Shown: in pieces, positions 1 through 8,042 of the stretch
Layout: every line of letters begins with the position of its first letter
Numbering within the stretch: position 1 is the first letter of the stretch
Source of the DNA: SMWC01 sp964466315
GTDB lineage: Bacteria > Pseudomonadota > Gammaproteobacteria > Steroidobacterales > Rariloculaceae
Assembly (NCBI GenBank): GCA_964466315.1
Contig: CAYXNS010000019.1
Coordinates: 1 to 44,909 of the forward strand
DNA: 44,909 nucleotides
Direction: 5' to 3'
Made by a program: the position numbers and the translations under genes
Notes under the pieces: model-generated
What the model saw: the letters and a program-made list of their open reading frames with translations, nothing else
What the model was told of the DNA's origin: nothing
Database searches by the model: none

Positions 1-2
1 CG

Positions 3-371
3 GGGTATGTCATCGGCTGGGTGGCACTGGACACCGTCGAGCCGTTACTCAGATCGGTCGGCTACTGGGACAGTTATATTCGATCCACGGAATGGTTCGT
101 CACGTGGGGATTCCTCGCCGTTCTAGCCGCGGGTTTCTCGCCGATACCGTACAAGATATTTACGATTGCGGCCGGCGCTCTGCATATGTTGCTGCCCGCA
201 TTCATTCTAGCTTCGATGATCGGCCGGGGGGGAAGATTTTTCCTCGTCGCGGGCCTGATCCGTTGGGGCGGCGAGCCCATGCAACGTCGGTTGCGTGCGA
301 ATGTCGATACCATCGGGTGGCTGGTTGTCGTGCTCGGTGTGGCGGTAGTGTTGTTTCTTCGACTGCATTAA
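3..371 (+). CDS. YqaA family membrane protein, 3' part (5' end outside window)
   Basis: This is the C-terminal part of a small inner-membrane protein of the YqaA/SNARE-associated (VTT, DedA-like) type. The frame is open to the left edge of the window: codons from base 3 read GYVIGW directly into the rest, so the GTG at 21 is probably not the start. Visible features are an amphipathic stretch around YWDSYIRSTEWF, a conserved-looking FSPIPYKIFTIAAG segment typical of the family (a Pro-rich re-entrant element), and a hydrophobic C-terminal helix ending in LFLRLH. The molecular role of YqaA proteins is not well defined; DedA relatives are linked to lipid transport and membrane homeostasis. It lies 15 bp before nlpD, an order known from pseudomonads (surE-pcm-yqaA-nlpD), which supports the call. 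Confidence 0.8.
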   Translation, partial: GYVIGWVALDTVEPLLRSVGYWDSYIRSTEWFVTWGFLAVLAAGFSPIPYKIFTIAAGALHMLLPAFILASMIGRGGRFFLVAGLIRWGGEPMQRRLRANVDTIGWLVVVLGVAVVLFLRLH

Positions 372-386
372 TCGGTCTGTGCGGCG

Positions 387-1091
387 ATGCGCAGGCAACT
401 TCATGCACATCGGGCTCCTCGATCAGGCACTCTGTTGCTCGCTGCCGGCATCATTCTGCTGGCGGTCGGTGGCTGCACGAGTTCTCTCGTAAGCTATGAA
501 GCGAGGACCCACATCGTCCAAACCGGTGAGACGCTATACACGATTGCGTGGCGGTACGGGCTTGACTACCAGGAACTCGCGCGAGTGAATCGTCTGAGCG
601 ACCCGGACCTGATCTATGTCGGCCAACGCCTCAACCTGCGCGCGGGCATCGCTTCCCGCCCCATGCCAACGAGTTCCACGAGTACCACAAACCAATCGCT
701 TCCCCCGGCACCGACGCTTCCGCCACCGATGTGGCAATGGCCTGTCGAAGGCAATTTAGTGCAGAGCTTCGGTGCCGATACCGGACTGGGAAACGGTATC
801 GGGATCGGGGGTTCACTAGGTCAAACCATTCACGCAGCCGCGTCCGGACAGGTCGTCTACGCGGGCAACGGGCTGATCGGTTATGGGCAGCTGTTGATCA
901 TCAAGCATAACGACACCTATCTCAGCGCCTATGGCCACAATGACAGGCTCATCGTCGGACAAGGAGATACGGTGGAGCGGGGAGAATCGATCGCGGAAAT
1001 GGGGTTTGGGCCGGACCAGTTGCCGCAACTGCACTTCGAGATCAGACGCAATGGCTCCCCGGTGGACCCGCTTAGGCATTTGCCACGCTAG
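387..1091 (+). CDS. nlpD: NlpD-like lipoprotein, LysM plus degenerate M23 peptidase domain
   Basis: Predicted outer-membrane lipoprotein of 234 aa that activates cell-wall amidases at the division septum (known role of NlpD/EnvC proteins). The N-terminus has a signal peptide ending in a lipobox, LAVGGC, with the lipidated Cys at residue 30. A LysM peptidoglycan-binding domain covers about residues 42-84 (HIVQTGETLYTIAWRYG). A Pro/Ser/Thr-rich linker leads to a C-terminal M23 fold (about 115-234). Catalytic positions are lost as in other NlpD proteins: there is no first-motif HxxxD, and the HxH motif reads QLHFEIR, so the domain should bind rather than cut. It follows yqaA by 15 bp and is probably cotranscribed with it. 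Unlike in pseudomonads and enterics, rpoS does not follow. Confidence 0.9.
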   Translation: MRRQLHAHRAPRSGTLLLAAGIILLAVGGCTSSLVSYEARTHIVQTGETLYTIAWRYGLDYQELARVNRLSDPDLIYVGQRLNLRAGIASRPMPTSSTSTTNQSLPPAPTLPPPMWQWPVEGNLVQSFGADTGLGNGIGIGGSLGQTIHAAASGQVVYAGNGLIGYGQLLIIKHNDTYLSAYGHNDRLIVGQGDTVERGESIAEMGFGPDQLPQLHFEIRRNGSPVDPLRHLPR

Positions 1092-1106
1092 TATCACGTC
1101 GCGGGT

Positions 1107-1475
1107 TCACCCGACGAATAGCGCTGCGACAACCTCCCGGCCTTCATGAATCAAGACGTTATACGTGCGGCAGGCGGCCGGCGTGTCCATGATTTCGAGT
1201 CCGATTCCCTGTGCCGCGAGTTTGGACATCAAGTCGATATCGGGCAGCGACAGACGCCTGCCGGTCCCGAGTAGAATGACCTCGGGATCGAGATCGATCG
1301 CCGGCCTGAGATCCTGTGCCTGTAGCGAACCTGGAGCGGAAACTACCCAGTCTAGAATGATGTGCTGAGAGGATAGAATCAAATGACCGCGGAGCCATTT
1401 TTCGCCGACGCGTACAGCGTCCGGCTCCCAGGCGCGAATGAGGTTGACATCAGAGGTTTCGAGCGTGAGTTTCAA
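1107..1475 (-). CDS. Mth938-like domain protein (DUF498/NDUFAF3 family)
   Basis: Small soluble protein of the Mth938/DUF498 fold (bacterial relatives of NDUFAF3); function in bacteria unknown. Family features visible are the central RGHLILSSQHIILDW segment, the PEVILLGTG loop followed by L-P, and the AACRTYNVLIHEGREVVAALF ending in which a Thr-Tyr-Asn turn precedes the last strand. I prefer a TTG start at 1475 (122 aa): it has an AGAGG ribosome binding site five bases upstream and lies just downstream of a TATAAT hexamer. The first ATG (1547) would add 24 residues unlike the family, would lie upstream of that hexamer, and nearly abuts divergent recJ. The gene converges on nlpD with only 15 bp between the stops. 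Confidence 0.75.
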   Translation of the reverse strand: MKLTLETSDVNLIRAWEPDAVRVGEKWLRGHLILSSQHIILDWVVSAPGSLQAQDLRPAIDLDPEVILLGTGRRLSLPDIDLMSKLAAQGIGLEIMDTPAACRTYNVLIHEGREVVAALFVG

Positions 1476-1508
1476 AGGTTCCTCTAATATTGGGCCGGCC
1501 GATGATTG

Positions 1509-1514
1509 ATTATA
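1509..1514 (-). promoter_or_regulatory. Candidate -10 element for the Mth938-like gene
   Basis: A perfect TATAAT hexamer on the minus strand lies 34 bases upstream of the proposed TTG start, in the short divergent gap to recJ. No convincing -35 hexamer is seen at 16-18 bases, so the assignment is tentative. Confidence 0.35.
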
Positions 1515-1552
1515 AGCGGCTGGCCGCCGCCGTGTGGCTGAGGTCATAGCCG

Positions 1553-3265
1553 ATGCCCATCATCCAGCGTCGGGACAGAGTTCCAGGATCAGAAGGCTGG
1601 CGCTGGCCGAGCGAAGTTCATCCGGTCCTGCAGCAAGTCCTATCCAGCCGCGCGATTGCGTCACCGGCGGAACTCGAACTCGACCTTAGCCGTTTGCGCC
1701 CGGTCGGCGAGTTCGATGCGCTCGGTCGTGCCGTCGAGCTACTCTGCCGGCATCGCGATGGACGCGTGATTATAGTAGGCGACTTTGACGCCGACGGTGC
1801 GACCAGTACCGCACTCGTGTATCTATGCCTGCGCGATCTTGGTTTTACGGACGTGGGGTTCTTTATCCCCGACCGGTTCGAACTCGGCTACGGACTGACA
1901 CCGGAGGTCGTTGCCCGACTCAGTGGCCGTGCGCCGAATCTGATCGTGACCGTTGACAACGGTGTGACGAGTATCGACGGCGTCGAGGCGGCTCGTGCGG
2001 CCGGTGCGGACGTGCTGATCACGGATCACCATCTGCCGGGTGCCGAGTTGCCGGCCGCGAACGCGATCGTCAACCCAAATCTTCCCGGCGATCATTTCGC
2101 AGGCAAAAACCTCGCCGGCGTGGGGGTCGCTTTCTACCTGTTGGCCGCGCTGGGAAAAGAACTTGGCGAACCCGGGCGCGTCGTGGAGTACCTCGATCTG
2201 GTTGCTCTCGGCACGATCGCGGATCTAGTGCCTTTGGATCACAGTAATCGGATTCTCGTCGACGCCGGCCTGCGTCGAATCAGAGCCGGTCACTGCCGCC
2301 CCGGACTGCGTGCCCTCTTCCAGATCAGCCCGACTGCCCTCGTGGAAGTCACCGGGGCGACGCTGGCTTACCAGATCGCTCCACGTCTGAACGCGGCCGG
2401 TCGGCTCGACGATATGACCGTAGGTGTGCGCTGCCTGATCAGTACGTCAGACCAGGAGTCGCTGGCGTTAGCGACGCAGCTCGATGCCTTGAATCGTGAG
2501 CGCCGCGCTATCGAGGCACGAATGCGGCTGGAGGCTGCGAAACTCGTCGAGGCCGAAGAGCTGCTAGATACCGGCGGATTGCCGCCTGTGGTCTGCTTGT
2601 ATCGCGAGGATTGGCATGAGGGCATCGTTGGTCTCGTGGCTTCTCGAATCAAAGACCGGTGCCACCGGCCGGTATTTGCTTTCGCATCAACCGAATCCGG
2701 GGCACTCAAGGGTTCCGGGCGTTCCGTACCCGGATTTCATCTGCGCGATGCACTGGCCGACGTTGACGCGGCGGTTCCAGGCCTGATCTTGCGGTTTGGC
2801 GGCCACGCGATGGCTGCCGGTCTATCGTTGGATTCGGCGGGCCTCGAAGCCTTTCAAGCGGCGATCGAACGCTTGGGTACCGAACGCCTCGGCCCGGAGC
2901 AACTTGCGCAGCGGATACTGACCGATGGTGAGTTAAGGGCCGAAGACCTGACCGCGGAGGTCGCTGGGCTGTTGAAGGACGCAGGCCCATGGGGCCAGGG
3001 ATTTCCCGAGCCGCTATTCGAGGGAACGTTCGAGTTGCTTCGCCAGCGCATCGTGGGCGACAGGCACCTCAAGATGACGGTCAAGTTGCCGGATGCAGAG
3101 CCACGATTCGAAGCAATCGCATTCAATTGTCATCCCGAAGGCTGGTTTGAGGGCGATGTGCTCAGACTCGTGTACAGGTTGGGACTCAATGACTACTATT
3201 CCGGTCCTCCGATTCAGCTTGTCGTCGAGCATATACAATCCGATGCGGCGCCGACGGCACGCTGA
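1553..3265 (+). CDS. recJ: Single-stranded-DNA-specific exonuclease RecJ
   Basis: 5'-3' single-strand DNA exonuclease acting in RecF-pathway recombination and mismatch repair in the cytoplasm. The 570-aa product matches the usual length (about 577 in E. coli). DHH-family motifs are present: DFDAD at residues 77-81 (motif I), TVDNG (motif II), and DHH at 158-160 (motif III, which names the superfamily). The DHHA1 domain follows, with GSGRS and RFGGHAMAAGLS carrying the conserved GGH. A C-terminal OB-like region ends the protein. The ATG start is preceded by GCCG with no strong ribosome binding site. It is transcribed divergently from the Mth938-like gene and precedes prfB, an order also seen in E. 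coli (recJ-prfB-lysS), where the two are cotranscribed. Confidence 0.97.
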   Translation: MPIIQRRDRVPGSEGWRWPSEVHPVLQQVLSSRAIASPAELELDLSRLRPVGEFDALGRAVELLCRHRDGRVIIVGDFDADGATSTALVYLCLRDLGFTDVGFFIPDRFELGYGLTPEVVARLSGRAPNLIVTVDNGVTSIDGVEAARAAGADVLITDHHLPGAELPAANAIVNPNLPGDHFAGKNLAGVGVAFYLLAALGKELGEPGRVVEYLDLVALGTIADLVPLDHSNRILVDAGLRRIRAGHCRPGLRALFQISPTALVEVTGATLAYQIAPRLNAAGRLDDMTVGVRCLISTSDQESLALATQLDALNRERRAIEARMRLEAAKLVEAEELLDTGGLPPVVCLYREDWHEGIVGLVASRIKDRCHRPVFAFASTESGALKGSGRSVPGFHLRDALADVDAAVPGLILRFGGHAMAAGLSLDSAGLEAFQAAIERLGTERLGPEQLAQRILTDGELRAEDLTAEVAGLLKDAGPWGQGFPEPLFEGTFELLRQRIVGDRHLKMTVKLPDAEPRFEAIAFNCHPEGWFEGDVLRLVYRLGLNDYYSGPPIQLVVEHIQSDAAPTAR

Positions 3266-3335
3266 CTTGGTGTGGGAGGGGTGAGCCGACTACGTTATCA
3301 TTCGCCGCCAACTGCCGGGTCGCTAGACGCTCGAG

Positions 3336-4431
3336 ATGGAACCTAATCAGATCAACGCCATGATTTCCGATCTCCAGGAGCGCTGTAATGCTCTCAGGGG
3401 GTATCTTTGACTACGATGGAAAGCGTGAGCGCCTGGAGGAAGTCGACAAAGAGTTGGAGAGTCCGGACGTCTGGAGCGACCCGGATCGCGCCCAGGCGCT
3501 CGGTAAGGAACGCGCGTCGCTAGAGGCAATCGTCAGCTCTCTGGATCAGTTTCGAACGACGCTGGCCGAAGCGGAGGAGCTTATCTCCCTCGCCGAGGAA
3601 GAGGACGATGCCGGCACGTTCGCGGACGTGGCCAGAGACGTCCAGAAGGTCGATCGGGAAATCGAGGTACTCGAATTCCGCCGCATGTTTGCCGGCAAGA
3701 TGGACCAGCATAATGCGTATCTCGACGTGCAGGCCGGCTCGGGGGGTACCGAAGCTCAGGATTGGGCCGAGATGCTGCTTAGGATGTATCTGCGCTGGGC
3801 CGAATCGCGCGGGTTCGATGCGGAAATTCTCGAGCTCTCACCGGCGGATATCGCGGGCATCAAGAGCGCAACGGTGAGGTTTTCCGGTGACTATGCCTTT
3901 GGTTGGTTGCGCACTGAGACGGGCGTGCATCGGCTCGTTCGAAAATCGCCTTTCGACGCGGGGCATCGCCGCCATACCTCATTCGCTGCCGTATTCGTCT
4001 CCCCCGAACTCGAAGACGACATCGATATCGACATCGATCCCAGCGATCTGAGAATAGACGTCTATCGAGCGAGCGGCGCCGGTGGACAGCACGTCAACAA
4101 GACCGAATCGGCCGTTCGAATCACGCATCTCCCATCGGGTATCGTCGTCCAGTGCCAGAATGATCGATCGCAGCATAAGAACCGGTCGACCGCGATGGGA
4201 CAACTCAAGGCGAAGCTCTACGAGCAGGAGCAGCAGAGACGACGGGACGAAGCCGATGCGCTCGAGGACAGCAAGGCTGATATAGGATGGGGCAGCCAGA
4301 TCCGGTCCTACGTGCTCGATAAGTCTCGAATCAAGGACCTGCGGACTGGTTTCGAGAGCGGCAATCCCAGTGCCGTTTTGGATGGTGCGATCGATAATTT
4401 TCTCGAGGAGAGCTTGAAGCAAGGACTATAG
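3336..4431 (+). CDS. prfB: Peptide chain release factor 2, expressed by programmed +1 frameshift
   Basis: Release factor recognising UGA and UAA. The full protein requires a +1 shift: codons 1-24 run from the ATG at 3336 to CTT at 3405-3407, the in-frame TGA occupies 3408-3410, and reading resumes at GAC (3409-3411), giving 364 aa (E. coli 365). The codon-recognition tripeptide SPF is present in VRKSPFDAGHRRH, and the peptidyl-transferase motif GGQ lies at residues 249-251 (ASGAGGQHVNKT). The residue four before the first Gly of GGQ is Ala, the common state; E. coli K-12 has the unusual Thr there. An annotation starting at the ATG at 3388 would be wrong, as it lies in the downstream frame and drops the regulated leader. 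Only 4 bp separate it from lysS, so the two are probably one operon. Confidence 0.97.
3396..3411 (+). promoter_or_regulatory. prfB programmed +1 frameshift site
   Basis: The sequence AGGGGGTATCTTTGAC is the classical bacterial RF2 recoding signal: an internal Shine-Dalgarno-like AGGGGG (3396-3401), spacer TAT, slippery CTT, then in-frame TGA followed by C. Known mechanism: when RF2 is scarce the ribosome pauses at the poor UGAC terminator and slips from CUU to UUU, making more RF2 (autoregulation). Confidence 0.97.
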
Positions 4432-4435
4432 GTAG

Positions 4436-5938
4436 ATGGCTGAGAACAGCGAACAGAATGAGAATCGACTTATCGCGGAACGGCGCGAGAAGCTCGACAG
4501 GCTGCGCGAGAACGGCGTCGCGTTTCCGAACGATTTTCGCCGTGATCTGATCGCCGGTGAACTGCACGCGGCTTATGGAGAGCACAGTGCCGAGTCTCTC
4601 GAGGCGGAGGCGCCTGTTGCGCACGTTGCGGGCCGAATGATGGCCAGGCGTGTCATGGGAAAGGTCAGTTTTCTCAAGATTCAGGATCGGTCCGGTCAGC
4701 TGCAACTGTTCGTAGAACGTGACCGTATCTCGAAAGAGATCTATCAGGAACTCAAGTCCTGGGACGTCGGAGACATCATTGGTGCCGTGGGGCCCTTGTT
4801 CAAGACGAAGACCGGAGAACTGTCCGTTCGAACCGATGAACTGCGGTTGCTCGTTAAATCTCTGCGCCCGATGCCCGATAAATGGCACGGCATATCCGAT
4901 CAGGAACTGAAGCTGAGGCAACGGTATGTCGACCTGATCGTCAGTGAAAAGACGCGTGAAGTTTTCGCTATTCGCATCGATCTGATTCGCTTCATTCGAT
5001 CCTTTCTCGACGCGCTGGGTTTCGCCGAGGTCGAGACACCGATGATGCAACCGATTGCAGGTGGTGCATTGGCGCGACCGTTCGTTACGCACCATAACGC
5101 GTTGGATATGGATCTTTTCTTACGCATCGCACCCGAGCTATACCTGAAGCGATTGTTGGTCGGTGGCATGGAGCGCGTCTACGAGGTCAACCGGAGTTTC
5201 CGCAACGAAGGCACGTCGACGCAGCACAACCCCGAGTTCACAATGCTGGAGTTGTACCAGGCCTACGCGGGATACGAAGATTTGATCGTGCTGACTCAGA
5301 ATCTGATCCGCGAGGCCGCTCGGGCGTTACTCGGCCGGGACGTCCTGGAGTACCAGGGGCAGGAGTTCAGTCTGGCCGGTACGTTCGAGGAAATCACGAT
5401 CGAGCAGGCTCTCGTCCGCTTCAATCCCGGATTGAGCGAGAAAGACTTGCGCGATATCGAAGTCCTGCGGCGCGCTTGTGAGGAGCACGACATCGAAGTC
5501 CGCCCAGATTTTGGCGCCGGCAAGTTACAGATCGAGCTATTCGAGAAAACGGTCGAGCATCAGTTGAGCGGACCGGTTTTCGTAACTCACTTTCCCGCGG
5601 AAGTGTCGCCGTTAGCCCGCGGTAGCGACGCCGATCCTTTTCTAACCGAGCGATTCGAGCTCTTCATCGGTGGCCGAGAGATCGCGAACGGCTTTTCCGA
5701 ATTGAACGACCCGGAAGAGCAGGCGCAGCGTTTCAAAGCGCAGGCGCAGGCGAAATCCCTGGGAGACGAGGAAGCGATGTTCTACGATGCAGACTATATT
5801 CGTGCGCTGGAGTACGGGTTGCCACCAGCCGCCGGCTTAGGCGTAGGTATCGATCGTCTGGTGATGTTGTTGACTGATTCAGCGTCGATTCGCGATGTCC
5901 TGTTGTTCCCTCATCTCAAGCCGGAGGCGGGAGATTGA
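4436..5938 (+). CDS. lysS: Lysyl-tRNA synthetase, class II
   Basis: Charges tRNA-Lys with lysine in the cytoplasm. The 500-aa product has the N-terminal OB-fold anticodon-binding domain (about 60-170, including VAGRMMARRVMGKVSFLKIQD) and a class II catalytic core. Motif 2 is visible as RVYEVNRSFRNEGTSTQHNPEF and motif 3 as GLGVGIDRLVML near the C-terminus. The KWHGISDQELKLRQRYVDLI linker is typical of LysRS. It starts 4 bp after prfB, conserved with E. coli, and its last 23 bp overlap the 3' end of convergent ygfZ. No terminator is evident between the two convergent genes. Confidence 0.97.
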   Translation: MAENSEQNENRLIAERREKLDRLRENGVAFPNDFRRDLIAGELHAAYGEHSAESLEAEAPVAHVAGRMMARRVMGKVSFLKIQDRSGQLQLFVERDRISKEIYQELKSWDVGDIIGAVGPLFKTKTGELSVRTDELRLLVKSLRPMPDKWHGISDQELKLRQRYVDLIVSEKTREVFAIRIDLIRFIRSFLDALGFAEVETPMMQPIAGGALARPFVTHHNALDMDLFLRIAPELYLKRLLVGGMERVYEVNRSFRNEGTSTQHNPEFTMLELYQAYAGYEDLIVLTQNLIREAARALLGRDVLEYQGQEFSLAGTFEEITIEQALVRFNPGLSEKDLRDIEVLRRACEEHDIEVRPDFGAGKLQIELFEKTVEHQLSGPVFVTHFPAEVSPLARGSDADPFLTERFELFIGGREIANGFSELNDPEEQAQRFKAQAQAKSLGDEEAMFYDADYIRALEYGLPPAAGLGVGIDRLVMLLTDSASIRDVLLFPHLKPEAGD

Positions 5939-6848
5939 GTTCGCTCTCATAAGGTAAAGGCTCCTGCCTCAGCGGCACGCTCGGGGCGGCTTCGGCGAAG
6001 AGCCGATGACCCAAACGATCGAGTCGCGTGACTGCCAGGATCTCGAGCCTACCCGTGGCTGCCGATGATCGAATGATGTTGCCGGCAGGTGCGCCTGTAT
6101 CGTCCAGCAACACAGATCCGATCGCGGGGTTGCGACTCGTTCCGGCGGAGAATCTGAGCATGCGCCGTTTCACCGTGCCGAGATTCTGCGTGCGCGTAAT
6201 GATCTCCTGTCCCGGATAGCAGTCTTTGTGTTCATCGAGCGCACCGAGGATATCGAGGTTCAGCATTTGCGGAATGAAGCGATCCTGTAACTCCGGAGTG
6301 ACTTGCGGTAGACCGAGCGAAATCTCCTCGAGTGCGATCGCATCGTTAGCGTCAGAGGGAAACTCGGCTTCGAGTTGCCCGATCGATTTCTTCGAGCCGA
6401 CGACCTGAACGAGACGTGGGCCGATTCGTATCCAGTGCAGTTCGTCCACGGTTACGCGGTGACCCGAGCTGTCGCCGAGATCGATCTCGTGCCGTTGGAG
6501 CCACTCAATGGCGTTGCCGAGCAACGCGACCGCATGCCATCGATCGCCAGCGCCGCCGATACGCACGTCATCGCGAAGCACGAAACGTTCTAGATCGCGG
6601 GCGACGGTAGTGACGAGATCCTTATCGGTGACGAGAAGCCAACCTTCGGGGAGCCGCAGTACTCGAAAGATGGCTTTGGCCCGGCCCGCGGCACTGTGCC
6701 ACGCGCCCAGAGGTGCGTCACTAGGACCGAGCGACTGTACGTCTCGACTGAGTTGCCCCTGGAGAAACCGCCCGGAATCCGCGCCATCGATGCGGATGAA
6801 GCCGGATCTGGCGAGTGGTCCGAGCGAAAGCGTGTGTTCTTGAGTCAT
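5916..6848 (-). CDS. ygfZ: Folate-binding iron-sulfur cluster protein YgfZ
   Basis: Tetrahydrofolate-dependent factor that helps build or repair certain Fe-S proteins (known from E. coli YgfZ, related to mitochondrial IBA57). The 310-aa product has the GcvT-like fold with the signature region HKDCYPGQEIITRTQNLG; the usual hallmark is K-G-C-Y-x-G-Q-E, so here Asp replaces the first Gly while the essential Cys is kept. The preceding LPQVTPELQDRFIPQMLNLD segment is also family-typical. It faces lysS tail to tail, overlapping by 23 bp, and is divergent from the sdh locus. Its closeness to succinate dehydrogenase genes, a major Fe-S enzyme, fits its role, as in E. coli where ygfZ neighbours sdhE (ygfY). 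Confidence 0.93.
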   Translation of the reverse strand: MTQEHTLSLGPLARSGFIRIDGADSGRFLQGQLSRDVQSLGPSDAPLGAWHSAAGRAKAIFRVLRLPEGWLLVTDKDLVTTVARDLERFVLRDDVRIGGAGDRWHAVALLGNAIEWLQRHEIDLGDSSGHRVTVDELHWIRIGPRLVQVVGSKKSIGQLEAEFPSDANDAIALEEISLGLPQVTPELQDRFIPQMLNLDILGALDEHKDCYPGQEIITRTQNLGTVKRRMLRFSAGTSRNPAIGSVLLDDTGAPAGNIIRSSAATGRLEILAVTRLDRLGHRLFAEAAPSVPLRQEPLPYESELNLPPPA

Positions 6849-6919
6849 AGTTATCCGGGCTGACAGTCTCGCCCGCAGTTACCCCTTTTATCAGGTTATC
6901 GTGACGGGTCAAGATCGAT

Positions 6920-6936
6920 CCGGTTATTGTAACCGG
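6920..6936. repeat. 7-bp perfect inverted repeat upstream of the sdh locus
   Basis: CCGGTTA-TTG-TAACCGG is a perfect dyad with a 3-base centre, located between divergent ygfZ and the SdhAF4-like gene. The size and symmetry suit a dimeric regulator's operator, but no regulator is identified and it could be chance. Confidence 0.35.
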
Positions 6937-6970
6937 GCGGCAGGATTCATCTGGCTGGCGCATAGGAAGG

Positions 6971-7210
6971 ATGCGGAATCGGGCGAATTCTGGCAGACTT
7001 ACCCGCATGCAGGAGCAGCAGGAACGATCGGCCGAAGCCGACCGGAAACCCGATTCCGAATTGGTCGCGGAGGACTTCGCGCGCACTGCGACGGGCTCGC
7101 GGGATCTCGATAGCGCGATAAAGAAGCCGCGAGAGATCGGTGGCCCGAAGGGCGCTGAGCCGACGCGTTTCGGCGACTGGGAGCGAGCGGGCCGGTGCAT
7201 CGACTTTTAG
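6971..7210 (+). CDS. SdhAF4-like succinate dehydrogenase assembly factor (DUF1674)
   Basis: Small protein ending in GGPKGAEPTRFGDWERAGRC-IDF, the hallmark C-terminus of the DUF1674/SDHAF4 family (eukaryotic members end in a nearly identical EPTRYGDWERKGR motif). SDHAF4 is known to bind flavinylated SdhA, protect it from auto-oxidation and promote its joining to SdhB. The N-terminal half is charged and probably disordered. The start is uncertain: ATG 6971 has AGGAAGG immediately against it (too close), while the in-frame ATG at 7007 has no clear ribosome binding site; the shorter form would be 67 aa. It lies 55 bp before sdhC on the same strand, which strongly supports an assembly role for the adjacent complex. 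Confidence 0.85.
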   Translation: MRNRANSGRLTRMQEQQERSAEADRKPDSELVAEDFARTATGSRDLDSAIKKPREIGGPKGAEPTRFGDWERAGRCIDF

Positions 7211-7265
7211 CGAGAGCCGGTCGCATCATAGCTGCCCTCGCTTAACCCTAGGAAGGTAGAGCACT

Positions 7266-7646
7266 ATGGACAGGGTCGAACGACCTTTGTCGCCGCATCT
7301 GCAGGTCTATCGGCCGCAGATTACGAGCGTATTATCGATCCTCCACAGGATCTCGGGTCTGGCGCTTTCCGCCGGTATGCTCGTACTCGTCTATTGGCTC
7401 GTCTCGCTTGCTGGCGGTTCGGCTGCTTACGATCGGGCTGGAGCCCTACTCACGGCTAGCTGGTTCAAGATCTGCTATGTCGGGTGGAGTTTCTTTTTTT
7501 TCTATCATCTGGCGAATGGTATCCGGCATCTCGCGTGGGATATCGGCTTCGGGTTCGAGGTCGGCCAGATCAAGGCGAGCGGATGGATTGTCCTCGCGGT
7601 CGCTTGTGTCACTTCCGCCGCGTTCTCATTCGCGGCCATCTTCTAG
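7266..7646 (+). CDS. sdhC: Succinate dehydrogenase cytochrome b556 subunit
   Basis: Membrane anchor subunit of complex II that helps bind heme b and ubiquinone. The 126-aa product carries the family signature RPLSPHLQVYRPQITSVLSI at the N-terminus and SILHRISGLALS in the first membrane helix. Three hydrophobic helices are visible. The HLANGIRHLAWDIG motif near residue 85 contains the conserved heme-ligand His. The ATG is preceded by AGGAAGG at good spacing. It begins the sdhCDAB cluster: sdhD follows after 9 bp. Confidence 0.95.
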   Translation: MDRVERPLSPHLQVYRPQITSVLSILHRISGLALSAGMLVLVYWLVSLAGGSAAYDRAGALLTASWFKICYVGWSFFFFYHLANGIRHLAWDIGFGFEVGQIKASGWIVLAVACVTSAAFSFAAIF

Positions 7647-7655
7647 GGGGAGTCG

Positions 7656-8042
7656 GTGAGTCTCGTCACGCCTCTCAATCGTGTCCTCGGACTCGGCTCT
7701 GCCAAAGACGGCGTCGGGCACTGGTGGAGTCAGCGGCTGTCCGCGGCAGCGCTCACGCTGCTGGGCCTTTGGCTCGTTTTCGCGTTCCTAGGACTCGAGG
7801 ATCTTGAGTTTGCGACGGTAGTGAACTGGCTGCAGGCGCCATTCACGAGCATCCTCATGGTTCTGACGCTGCTGGCGTTGACCTATCATTCGCAGCTCGG
7901 AGTCCAGATCGTCGTCGAGGATTACGTCCACGCCGCCGGCCTGAAGGTGCCCGCTCTCGTGCTCTCGATGTTCGCCCACATCGCCGTTGTGGTCGGAGGT
8001 GTCTTCGCAGTCCTTAAAGTGTCGCTCGGAGCGATCGGATGA
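7656..8042 (+). CDS. sdhD: Succinate dehydrogenase hydrophobic membrane anchor subunit
   Basis: Second membrane anchor of complex II, 128 aa with three hydrophobic helices. Family features are GVGHWWSQRLSAAAL at the N-terminus and the LTYHSQLGVQIVVEDYVH motif, which holds the conserved heme-side His and the D-Y-V-H of the quinone region. It starts with GTG, preceded by GGGGGAG (7647-7653 region), and its stop overlaps the sdhA start (ATGA), indicating translational coupling. Confidence 0.94.
   Translation: MSLVTPLNRVLGLGSAKDGVGHWWSQRLSAAALTLLGLWLVFAFLGLEDLEFATVVNWLQAPFTSILMVLTLLALTYHSQLGVQIVVEDYVHAAGLKVPALVLSMFAHIAVVVGGVFAVLKVSLGAIG

Noticed and set aside
3388..4431. prfB read as a simple 347-aa ORF from ATG 3388
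   Set aside because: It omits the 24-codon leader and recoding site, which match the RF2 pattern exactly.
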